Origin: Parietaria judaica
Lineage: Eukaryota; Streptophyta; Magnoliopsida; Rosales; Urticaceae
Length of the DNA: 64,000 nt
Direction of reading: 5' to 3'
NCBI GenBank assembly: GCA_954871525.1
Contig: OX940872.1
Span: forward strand, 23,345,746 to 23,409,745
Made by a program: the position numbers and the translations under genes. A model generated the notes under the pieces. It was not told where the DNA came from and ran no database searches. It worked only from the letters and a program-made list of their open reading frames with translations. The number at the start of each line of letters is the position of its first letter. Position 1 is the stretch's first letter. Below are positions 35,030 to 45,800 of the stretch, one piece after another.

Positions 35030-35995
35030 TTATCATTAACTTCTTAATTTTTAACCCTTTTTTTCATTTTCATCTATTTATTGTGTAGAAGAAGAAGGTA
35101 GTTATGAAGAAGAAAGGCCATTGTATCTCTCTCGCAGCGGAGTCGAGGGGCGGGGCCGGGACCAGAAACCGGAGTTTTTGTTTTCTCGGTTTGGTTCTTG
35201 TTTATGTGGGTCGTTAAGAATAGATTCTAAATTAGTTTTAACTTTAAGTTAGAGTTAAAAAAAAATAGGTGGATACAAAATCGAGCTCTCCTGAAACAAG
35301 AGTGTTTTTGTTTTTGATGATAATCATTGTAGTACATTAACTATGATTAACTAATAAACAAATTACTAAAAAGAGGTTGATCTGATTTTGAAAGTATTAA
35401 CTCACGCGCGATTTGCAGTCCGCGCGCAAAAAAAACAGCGCGCCAAAATTGCAAAGAGATAAATCTACTAAAATTAAGATATACGTAGTCACTATTTAAT
35501 TTTAATTGCTTATACAGTAACTTCCTCATTTTTACCTTTCATTTTCTTCTATCTATACTTTAGAAGAAGGGTGTAGTTAAGAAGGGCCATTGTTTCTTTC
35601 TAGCGGTGAAGTTGGACTAGACGTCGGATTTTGGTTTTTTTTTTTAACGATTCTTGTTTATGTGGGTCGTTAAAAATAATTTTCAATCTTGTAAATCATT
35701 TTTAAGTTAGAGTAAAAAAACCGATTACAAAAATTAGATCCAATGAAACAAGATCGGTCTTGTTTTTAAGACAATCATTGTATTACATTAATTATGATTA
35801 AATAAAAGTAAAATATGTAATGATAGTATATTAATAAATAAATTACTAAAACGAGGTTGACTTGTGTTTGTTAGATTTAGCGCGATTTGCCGTTCGCGCA
35901 CGAAAAGCGCGCCAAAATTACAGAGAGAGAAAAATAACAATAATTAAGCTATGTTATATAGTCATTACTTACTTTCATTTTTCTTGTCTATTTTA
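35030..35995. repeat. 469-bp tandem duplication upstream of the MATH gene
   Basis: Two diverged copies (about 35030-35525 and 35526-35995) keep a constant 469-base offset at distant landmarks: GGCCATTGT at 35116 and 35585, GCGCGCCAAAATT at 35438 and 35907. Other shared words are TTGTTTATGTGGGTCGTTAA and GCGCGATTTGC. GCGCGCCAAAA reads TTTTGGCGCGC on the other strand, the E2F-type core. The copies lie head-on upstream of the minus-strand MATH gene and may be duplicated regulatory DNA. Confidence 0.75.
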
Positions 35996-36278
35996 TCTTT
36001 AATCAGTATATAAATGTAGACGATTTATTGGATTTTTTTGTTGTTTTTATCTCTCCATATATTCCTTTTAATTTGCGAGGGAAATTTGCGGCGAAAATCA
36101 TCGAAGTCATTAAATTCTCACAAATAAATCACTAACGTCTATTTTTTGCGGCAAAAGTCATTAACGTCATCAACTGTTTGCAGATAACTCATTAACTTTT
36201 ATTTTTGCGGCGAAAATCATCAAAGTCTCCAAATTCTTTCATATAAATCACTAACGTCTATTTTTTGCGCCAAAACTA

Positions 36279-36636
36279 TGTTGAGTGTGAAGCCTAATCT
36301 ACACGGAAGCTCTACCGAGACCCAACGCAGAGCAGTCAAGCTGATCGAGGGTAGTTTAGACTTTTTACATGGGTTATTTGCCCTATCTTTAATTTTCGCA
36401 TATAAGGCTTGTAGCCGTCATTAGTGCGTCTTTGTAGCCCAAAACTGAGAGAGCGAGATTGAGGGTGTAACCAGAACTCCGATTGAGAGATTGATAGTGG
36501 ATCAGGATATACAAGCGGCAAGTGGATGTACCTCCTACACTGGGAGCGAATCATTATAATTCTGGTGTCAATTTCAATTTCGTTTTATCGTTTTATTTCG
36601 TTTTTTGATTTCGGAATTAGGGCAAAATTCCTAACA
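36279..36636. mobile_element. Solo LTR, 358 bp, TSD AACTA
   Basis: AACTA is duplicated at 36274-36278 and 36637-36641. The LTR runs TGTTGAGTGTGAAGCC...CAAAATTCCTAACA with intact TG..CA ends. It is the better-preserved sister of the LTR inside the F-box pseudogene (16976-17306). Confidence 0.92.
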
Positions 36637-36665
36637 AACTAACAGTAAGACTTTCTCTTTTACCC

Positions 36666-37135
36666 GCCTCAACCATTATCTGTGTAAGGTCATCAACTAC
36701 AAAAGTAATCATCTGAATGAACATGCTCTATGTAATTTTGAAGTTGACCTTTGGAGCGTGCTCAGAGTTTAGTTCCGGAGCGTGTCCAGCTAGAAGGCCA
36801 ACTTCAAAATTACATAGAGCATGTTCGTTCAGATTACTTTTGTGGATTAGAAAATTTTGGCGACCTTACACGGATAATGGTTGAGACAGGAAAAGAGAAA
36901 GCTTTTCAGTTAGTTTATCGGATATTGATGTGCTTTCACTTTACCTATTGCTACGGCTTCAACTGGGAGATCGTTGTCTTCTATAAAGTTTGTGAAGAAT
37001 GATCTACGCAACAAAATGGGAGACGACTGGCTAAATGATCCTTTATTTACATACATTGAGAAAGATGTTTCCAATGTATCGGTGACGAGCCTATTATTAA
37101 TAAGTTTCATAGCATGAAAACTTGTAGAAGACAAT
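36666..37135 (+). pseudogene. hAT transposase C-terminal fragment with inverted duplicate
   Basis: The plus strand reads VPERVQLEGQLQNYIEHVRS, NFGDLTRIMVETGK, then after a shift LPIATAST, NDLRNKMGDDWLNDPLFTYI: the C-terminal dimerisation region of hAT transposases of the TTF/MYM zinc-finger type. The segment 36794-36897 also exists as an inverted copy at 36666-36752, giving a hairpin with a 41-base loop. A hAT-type end (GGCTCCGCCCTTG, 37221-37233) closes the fragment after a C homopolymer at 37195-37209. Confidence 0.7.
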
Positions 37136-37824
37136 TATAATGTAATTTATGTTCTGTGTTTTAATATTTTTTTATTTTCAAAATTTAGTAGGTTCCCCCC
37201 CCCCCCCCCAAACAATTATGTGGCTCCGCCCTTGCTGACGTTAGTGACTTCTGGCCCAAAAAATAGACGTTATTGATTAATTTGTAAGAGTTTAGTGACT
37301 TTGATGATTTACGCCATAAAAAAATAAATGTTAGTGACTTATCTGCAAACAATTGATGACGTTAATGACTTTTGCTGCAAAAAAAAATAGAAGTTGGTGA
37401 TTTATTACAAGAATTTAGTGACGTCGATGATTTTGCTGCAAATTAAATACACCATCTCATATAAACTCTTTGTTTTTAAGCATAAGTCCTAATTATATTT
37501 AAATAGTTATAATTATTTAAAGGGCGCTTTGGATAAATAGCCAAATCTGAAAGTGTGTTAAGCAAAATAGCCAAACTTTGGTTAATTTTGTAAACTAGCC
37601 AAACCATTTAAATGAATTCTAATTACATTATTGCCCTCATGTTTAAATAAAAATAAAAAATTCATTTATTTTCATTAATTGAAAATATATTGCTATTAAT
37701 TGAAATAGCTATTAATATGGTAACAACCAAAACTAAACCCCCTTTTTTTTGTATAACTCAAATTTTAAATTCAAAACATTCATATAATTTTTGGATTTAT
37801 TTTTTTCCAAAAAATATCAACAAA

Positions 37825-38035
37825 TTAAAGACGCAAATTAACGTAAAATCAACAACGAATTAACGTAAATTAATAACGAATCGACGTAAATTAACAACGA
37901 ATCAACGTAAATTAACAATAAAAAATATTATTTATTAACAATTTAAATACAATAATCAAATAATGAAAATATCTTCTTGTTCATATTAAAATTTATATAC
38001 AATAATCAACGTAAATTAACAATAAAAAAATCCTA
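37825..38035. repeat. Subterminal short tandem array in the Pack-MULE
   Basis: Four to five imperfect units of about 21 bp built on AACGTAAATTAACAACGAAT. It lies between the terminal repeat and the captured gene, the same position as the arrays in the other elements of this window. Confidence 0.65.
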
Positions 38036-38609
38036 TTTTGGTCATCGTCTCCGTCGTAGTCTGGTTCGACCGAGGAACTATCTTAGAATCCAAATCGCTC
38101 AAGCTCTTAGCCGTAGTGGTGGTGGTTAGATTCGTCGGAGAAACCTGATCGGCACTTTTCGGAATCGAAACACTCGGGTTAGCACCCGGAACCAAACTCG
38201 TGTTGTTCTTCGCCTCAACCGGAGGCCGATTCTTTGCCTTGAATTTGGACCGCAGCGAGTTCGATTGCGACACCTCTGTCGCCGGTGTAGGAGAAGGATA
38301 CGAGCCGTTGGAGGAGGAACCAATGCAGAAGACTTTGGTGAGATCTATAAAAGGAAAAAATAGGAGAATATGGAGGAGAATTGAGATCTGTAAGAGGAAG
38401 AGGAAGAACCAGATGCTGAATGCGTTGGTGAGCCACGGTTAGGCCGAGTTGGGGGAGGGACTGAAGGCGAAGAAGACGGTGACGACTATGGAGGTAAGCA
38501 TGAAGCCGTAGACGAAGGCCACAGTGCGGCGCTTCTTGTGGACGGAGACCCTCCTCCGCAGGTCAGAGATGATTGGGACGGCGTGCTTCACCGCCGCGCC
38601 GTCCGCCAT
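38030..38609 (-). pseudogene. Captured 5' part of a type II membrane protein gene
   Basis: From ATG 38609 on the minus strand: a basic N-terminus (HAVPIISDLRRRVSVHKKRR), one membrane anchor (TVAFVYGFMLTSIVVTVFFA), then a TAA near residue 59 and a Ser/Thr/Pro-rich stalk that continues in other frames (SQSNSLRSKFKAKNRPPVEA, SDLDSKIVPR). This is the layout of a Golgi type II protein, perhaps a TBL/PMR5-type acetyltransferase, but no catalytic domain is present so the donor is uncertain. GC-rich coding composition inside an AT-rich element supports capture. Confidence 0.65.
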
Positions 38610-38956
38610 GGCCGACAAAGCTCGGAGGAGAGAGAGAAGCTCTGATTATGGTTCAAAGAGAGAAGAAGAAAAAATACTCGAGAGAGAGGAGAGAGATGAT
38701 TCAAAATTTGTAATTAAATTCCAAAATTTGTGCACAATTAATCATACCTTGATTTGTGCTGATAAGTTTAATTACCATTTTAATTAATTACGAAAATATT
38801 AATCTAAAATGATTAATTAAATGGTATTTCAGTAATAAAAATTGTTATTAATATGTCACCTCATGTTAATTGACTAGTTTACAAAATTAACCAAACTTTA
38901 ACTATTTTGCTAAACTCATGTTTTAATAGTATTTAGAGCAATTTTTCTTATATAAA

Positions 38957-41030
38957 TCACTCAATGTTAAAATTGCGTTGAGTTTTTATATAAATCTAAA
39001 GTCATAAGAATACCGAATAAAGTGGTACGCGGCAAATCCTCAAAAGATGAATATTGTAGTAGTCTCTCAACAATTGTTCTATGTGCCTTTCAAGGCAAAA
39101 TTAAAATCAATCAATCACGTGATATAAATAAAATCATAAAATACTACACTAATCAAATAAAATAATCTCCAAAACTTTGTCACATGTACATGAAGTACAT
39201 CTCAATGAAAATTTTTGTCCGTAAATACATACAATAAGATTATGTACAAGACGAAATCGGGACGAAACGTATTTTGCGTTTCTTCATCATGATCTCGGTT
39301 CGATGCAAACAAAATTCCAATCCTCTTATGCATGTAATTGTAATCAATTGTATCATTAGTTCTCACACTACTGATATATCTATCTATGATACGAATACAT
39401 TTTGTTTTATCGACCGATAATATAAATTTAATATAAAATATTAAAGTTAAGTGATCAAGCTTCTTTTACTAAGGTCTATTCCGGGTTCGAGTTTATAATC
39501 CGAACTTCGTCACAAAACTTTAATTTTTAACCGGATTACGATGTCCTAAATGTGATTTTTGAAAACTAATGAAATGAAATAGAAAAAGATGGTTATATTA
39601 TTAATATTATATGAGAAGAAAACGGTATAATTTAAATGTTGTCGTTTGCAGAGAGTCGGTGACAAGTGTTGGAAGGGTCAGCACAAGCTTGACTAGTTTT
39701 GGGGGTTGCGTAACCATTGGTCGTGCACCTCCGTGGGGACCACTCTCTCATTTTCATTAATTTTATTTTATTTCAGTAGAAAACTATTTTATTGCTTAAT
39801 TAAATTAAAAGGGTTTGCTTAGGGCATGCGGCTCTCAAGATGACTATTGTTAATGGGCTTGGGCTTGGCTTTTGGGATATTTGGGTTCGGCTTTTATTTG
39901 GGTTTCATTGATAAGTATTTAGAATTAGGTTTGGGCTTTTATGATGAGTTTTCTTGAATGGGCATTCATAATTGGGTTTGAACTTGCAAAATGGGTTTTG
40001 ATTAGTCATTGGAAATTTGGAATAATTTAAGTAAGAATTCGTGTCGAGTGTGAGTGTTTGTCTTAGTGGTTAGATGATTATGGTCATATTTCTCTTCAAA
40101 CTTTTGAATAATTAAAGTATATCGTTGGAAAATTGAGAGGAGTAAAGTAGGGCTCAAAATTTTGTATCAGTTTCTCGATTTTTTATCGGTTATGGTATCG
40201 GTCCCGTGTTAGTTTTACCAAAGTCCTGAAATTTAGTTTAAAACCATCAAAAAATTATTATTGTTATATATTTTTTTTGTCATGGTTATGATGTTAAACT
40301 ATATGTCATTTTTAACTTTTAAATATATTTTGTATTTTTATTGTTGTTTTTTATACTATGTGTAGTTTTTATTTTTCAAAATTAAATATCGTTTAACCCA
40401 ACCACATTCAGTGTATGTAGTTTTGAATCGGAACCGAATAATTTAAAACGAAATAGTAACCAGTACCACATTATTTTCCTATTTTTTTCATAATAGGGAA
40501 AAAAGTTAATTTCTCGGTTCACGATTCCGATTTCACCCCTAATACCACATTACAAGTTCTATTTTATGTATAAATAAACTTCTAATCTTCTATATATTAT
40601 AAAAAGAGAAACGTAAATTGGCATGGCAAGTTGTGATGAAGAAATTGGAAATTCAAGTTTTTTTAAAAAGAAAACTTACAAGTGACATGGCAAGTTGTGG
40701 CGAAAGTATTGAAAATTCAAGTTTTTTAAAAAATTATATAAAAAAATTAATGTCATAGAATCAAGGCATTAATATTTTATTATTTCTTAGATTTTATATT
40801 TTCTTTTTATATGAAAAACATAACTCTTCTTTTAATATGTGCTCTTACAATGTCCAACTCTTACTTTTTCATGACACATTAGTCTTTTGGTATTCAAGCC
40901 TTTTAAAGTTATTCTCATTAATCCATGAATTATATTATGCATTAAATTCATGTCTTCTCATCTATTCTATAACTTAAATCTAATATATATTAAAATCCCA
41001 TATTACCACTCTCTGATTTCAGAGACTGAT
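38957..41030. other. Intergenic DNA with MITE-like remnant
   Basis: 40150-40545 has hAT-like ends (TAGGGCTCAAAATTTTG and inverted TTTCACCCCTA) and two-fold CGGTT-rich words, suggesting a MITE. The remainder is AT-rich without genes. Confidence 0.4.
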
Positions 41031-41520
41031 CATGGGCCAGTTTGGTATTGCTTCTAAAGAGGTGCTTTTGCTTCTTCCTTAATTTTAGGGAGAAAATTTT
41101 GTTTGGTAACCTAAAATAAAATTTATTCTCAAATAATTTTTATTTTTAATAAGCAAAAATGAAAAGCATCTATGCTTTTGGAGAAAGCTATCTTTCTTTT
41201 TGTTTTTTTATTATTTTTATTTAAATATTTTATTTTCTTGTTATATTAAATTTCAAAACTCCGTAACTTTAATTTATAACCCCGATTGATTTATAAAAAT
41301 AAGCACTGGAAAGCTTGCGACGAGACGAATCCAATGATAGGTTGGAAGATATAGTTTTAATGTATTTTTAAATAATGTATTTTTTTCATTATTTTTAAGA
41401 AGTGATTGTTAGTAAATTATCTAACCAAACACTAAATTACTTGACCAAGTAGCACTTTCTGTTAAATTACTTGTACAAAGTAATTTTTGCAACAACACAA
41501 CAATGCCAAACTGGGCCATG
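41031..41520. mobile_element. Probable MITE, 490 bp
   Basis: The ends CATGGGCCAGTTTGGTATTG and inverted CATGGCCCAGTTTGGCATTG match at 18 of 20 positions. The interior is AT-rich and non-coding. No clear target duplication outside CATG, so the superfamily is unresolved (Harbinger- or hAT-like). Confidence 0.6.
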
Positions 41521-41944
41521 TCTTTTCATCTACTTATATATATACATATGAGATAGAAAGTGGCATAGTGATTCCTAGTGGAGATCAACAAGCTCTATTC
41601 TACTACTTAGAGATACATTTAAATCACCGTATGAACTATCGCTGCCCTAAAATTTACACCGGGCCGAACTCAATTTTAGCACGGAAAATGAGGTAGTAAT
41701 TCGGACATCAATTCGGTGATTCAACATATCCCCTAGCCCAATTCAATCATTCGAAGTCCAATAACAACATCAATTTCGTAATCCAGAGCCCAAATCAATC
41801 TCAATTTCATCTTTGAACTTTTGAAACTAGGGCATAGAAATTGAAGCTTACCGGAAATTGGATTACAAAATTGTAATCTCCTTGGCAAGGGCTTCAAAAC
41901 CCCTAATCCAATTTCCCGATCGGAGACAAACTTCGGCGACCGGC

Positions 41945-42702
41945 GAAAATATTGGTCATAATTTTTTGGATTTATCCCAAAAAATAAAAAAATACTTATG
42001 CCGCAATTAAGATTGAAATAAAGTCTTGCAAGTAGGGCTGACAAATTTGTACTCAGTTTCCAGTTTCATCCCGTATCTGGTACCGGATCATTTTTTTTAC
42101 CATACCCTAAAAAAGAACGTCCCACCTCTTAAAAAAAGAAGAAGACGTCAACCGGAACCTCCGTCTCTCGCTGTAGCCCTAACCCGTTCGGTCGCAGCTT
42201 CCTCCGAGAAAGACGCCGCTCTCGCCGCCGTTCGCTCCTCTCCCACCATGTACGTCTCTTCTTCGTCTATGGAGATTTTTAGTCGCCGAGGATGATGATA
42301 TACGGTGTCTGTTCGTCGCTTCTCCTTCCTCCATCTTTGACTCAATTCTCTTATCTCAGTCGCGTCGCTTTGCTTGATTAGGGTTTCGAATCAGTGGGCT
42401 TCATCAAGCATCTCTCTGTCATTGCACTCCGTTACAAGGTTTGAGCTCACAGTGATGATGAGCTTTCTTCGTCTCAGCTTTGATTAAAGCAAGTCTTCGA
42501 CTCTCTCAACCTCCTCCAAGGTGAGCCGTGAGCTCTCTCAATCGTTGCTTTGCTTTTGGGTCAGTGGAATTTGCAGTGTTTCTTCTAGTTTTGGGTTTCT
42601 CACTGTGCCCACTACTTGTTCGATGAAATAGCCTTCAGAACAGTTGATAAAAATTGTGGCGTATTTTGATTTGTGCTGAATATAATACTCACTCGAAGTC
42701 CC
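41945..42702 (+). promoter_or_regulatory. Promoter-proximal and 5'-leader region of the Agenet gene (shared with the FHA gene)
   Basis: Blocks 41945-42020 and about 42300-42702 align with 56571-57072 upstream of the FHA gene. Shared words include GAAAATATTGGTCATAA, TTATGCCGCAATTAAG, GTTCGTCGCTTCTCC, AGGGTTTCGAATCAGT, TTTGAGCTCACAGTGATG, TGTGCCCACTACTTGTTCG and GATTTGTGCTGAAT. A likely leader intron begins at CCAAG|GTGAGC (about 42520) and ends before the ATG at 42850. About 280 bases (42030-42300) are unique to this copy. Confidence 0.8.
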
Positions 42703-42849
42703 GTTACTCGTCTACATCGAAAGTCTCGTTCATTGTATCGTTCTCTCCTTTATCATGATGTTGTTTACGTTGTTTTCATTAGGTCTTCGATTTTTCTTTG
42801 TCTCATTGCTCGGGGTTGTTCATCCTACAGCTCCACGACGTGCTCTATC

Positions 42850-45800
42850 ATGGATGTACAAGAGAGTGACCTGCCATTTAAGGCAGGGCAACATGTTGAA
42901 TCAAGATCATTCGAAGAGGGTTTTCGGGGCTCTTGGTTCCGCTCACAGGTACATTCAACGGTTTCAGCACAAACTGATGGGATGATCGATGATGCGATTA
43001 ATTTAGGACGTTTGATAATTACATAAATCTCAATGTTAAGCATATTGAGGTTACACCTTAAAACTAATTGAAAATTAGTCAAAGCCCTATAAAGGAATAC
43101 AGACCTTCACTTTTCCATTCCATTTCAATAACCATGAAAAATCACAATCCTTTTATATTATGTTTTCAATCTGTTTTACCGAAATATTGGACCCGTTTAA
43201 AATCTGTTATATCACGTCGTTTATTTGGATGTCAATTAATTTTATATTGCATTCTCTTCCTTCTCCTTTATTTATCTCATGTGTCTTCCTTTTTGCTATT
43301 ATATTATTACATGCAAGCCTAGTTAAACTTAAACTTATAAGTAACTCAGTCTTATGTTCAAATCCCTCCATTCCCTTGTCAAAAAGATAATTTTTTCTTC
43401 CTACAAGATAATAAATATTTTTAATTTTCTCAGATACATAGCATTCACCGAAGGCGAAACAATGATTTGGGTTACAAGTTGAAGTTTCTGGACTTTCCTG
43501 ATGAAAGTAAGCTTGCATAGCTAATCTTAGTGCAGATTTCTTAGAAGCCATACGATATGTGTGTTATACATATATGCATGTGTGTGTATTCCTTTATTTA
43601 TACTATGCATCATTAACCATATATTTGGCGTAATCTTGAGTAGTTTTAGATAATGGTGGCAAAAGTATACCCTTTTGCAATCCTAAATCAGGAACCTTTC
43701 TTCGGCATATATTTATAGTCTTTCAATGCTAGGGTTAGAAGTAAAGTATACATAGTCGATATGTAGTTGAAGATGTTGATATCAATGCTTTAAAATGACA
43801 GTAAGTTTCAAGGTGTTTTTTTCTTCTTCCATGAGGACGCCTTGAGGCTTACCAAGGCGTAGGCCTCAAAAATACACATAATTCAATAAAATTCCAAATA
43901 TCATTAATAGCAAACATATCATAAATCATAAAAGCTCAAATACTAATGTCTCAAACTCACACATCACTAAAAATGTATCAAAAAATTCAATACTAATATG
44001 TTAATATAATAAAATGAGCCTGAAAGTCTTAAAACATCGCATATGTGATATGACAATTTGGACGATTTAAATATCATTGTCCAAATCCTCATAAAATTAA
44101 CAGCACATGGAGTTAGGATTGTTGACAACTTGAGATATTGATGATAGCATATGTTAAGAAGTTGAATTTCTGTTAAGTCGGAAGTATAATATTGTAATTT
44201 ACCGAGTGAGAGTTCAAAGGAGAAAGTCAGGAGCCTCCAGAACTATTTGTCCTTGTTTTTATTTTACCAAGCTCTCAGCTCTAACTAGTTTTTTGTGTTA
44301 TTTTTTTGGTTAATATCTTTATATTGTTTCCCTGTTCTTTCTACTGGCAGAAATTACTTGGACGAAGATATGTCAGAAACCCCCGGCTCATAATAGCAGA
44401 AAGTCTAAGCTGCAGAACCAAGTAATAATGGTGCGGCCTCGCTTTCCACCAGTCCACCGAGAGAGTCAAATGCCAGACGTCAATGCCATCTCAGAACCGA
44501 TAGTTATAGCCAATGATGCGCTGAAAGTTGGAGATTTAATCGATTGGTGGACAGATGGTTGTTATTGGTCGGGAAGTATAACTCAGATACTGAAGGATGA
44601 TAAATTCAAGGTAATATTTATGCTGCAATTCATAATTCCACTATCTATTTTTTCTCCCTGTTTTTGTGTAACAGCTAACTTAATGTCATAGGAAAATCGT
44701 GTTACATTCATAACATTATTCATAGTTTAAGTTTTGTTAGTTAAATATGTCATCTTAGCTGTTAATTTCTGTTGTAGGGTTTGTGTCATTAGGATATCGC
44801 GTTAGGTCCCAGCCCATTAGGTTTTACTTTTTAGTGAGAAGCTAGGCCAAAACATTCTCCTAAATTAGTTAGCTTAGTCTCCTCTCTCGACGGATAGAGG
44901 GATTTGGCTTGTTAGGAGTGATGCTAAAAAATGAAACCAAATACAATGACCTGGCAGAAAGCGAAATTATAATGTGAAGATGATTTTGTTTGTTTTTTTC
45001 TAATCTCTGGTATCTTTATTTTTGTAGATTCAGTTGTTACCACCGCCTCATGGTGAAGGAGCGTCGTACGAGGCAAGCTTAAAGGATATTCGTCCCTCCT
45101 TAGATTGGTCTCTGGAACACGGTTGGACTGTGCCCGCTCCTTTGGTGCGTCTTTCATTCTTGAAGTTCTCTTCTCTTATCTGACTGTCTGTCTGTTTGTT
45201 TGTTTCTTGCGTAATTGTTACTTGCTAATATACCTGATCTTTCCTTAAGAATTAGTTTGCCTTTTCAACGCACTGTTTTTTTTAGTAATACCCTCTATCC
45301 AGAATTCAACATTTTGCTCCTACACGTCAGAAGATGGCAGAAAAACTGTTTTAACTTGTAAGAACTACATAATTTTTTATCCGGGTTTTATTTGTGAAAT
45401 TTTACCCCGAGTAAAAAAATGTTGTTTCAACCTTAAATTCTTGACTCACTCTACTACAATTCACTATCATTAATCTTTTAGCTTGCGAGATTCTCGATTT
45501 CTTGCAGCTTAAGAAAGTGTCTTTTTTGTAAAAAAAATTTCTTTCTTCATTGGTGATTTACAGGATAGTGATCTTCACAGCTGTGCTCGAATAATCCATC
45601 CTGCTAACTCCAAGCAAGGTAAAATAACAGCGAGAGTACTAGTATTAGCCTTGCCTCTTATCATATAGAGTAAACTGTAGTAATGGCCCTCAACTTTACT
45701 CGTTGGTGTATTTTTACCCCGAACTTTCATTTTTGGCAGAATTGCCTCTAAGCTTTCAGAAATTAGCGATTGCCTCTACGGATTACAGAATGACGGAAAA

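Larger units (their letters stand above)
36075..37445. mobile_element. Foldback element with 200-bp internally repeated arms
   Basis: The left arm (about 36075-36270) and the right arm (about 37240-37445) are inverted copies. Each is built from about three 60-bp units containing GCGGCGAAAATCATC, AAATCACTAACGTC and TATTTTTTGCGGC words. The middle is occupied by a solo LTR (36279-36636) and hAT-derived DNA (about 36640-37233). I could not define a target duplication for the outer ends. Confidence 0.7.
37522..38947. mobile_element. Pack-MULE-like element, 1426 bp, 9-bp TSD with one mismatch
   Basis: The flanks TTATTTAAA (37513-37521) and TTATATAAA (38948-38956) differ at one base. Inverted ends of about 75 bp share AGCAAAATAG, TTTGGTTAATTTTGTAAACTAG and the AATAGCCAAA word with the elements at 9728 and 22158. 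Inside the left end is an array of AACGTAAATTAACAACGAATC-type units (37825-38035), then a captured gene fragment. Confidence 0.8.

Noticed and set aside
41733..42044. 103-codon minus-strand frame
   Set aside because: No recognisable domain, and it overlaps the promoter block duplicated upstream of the FHA gene.
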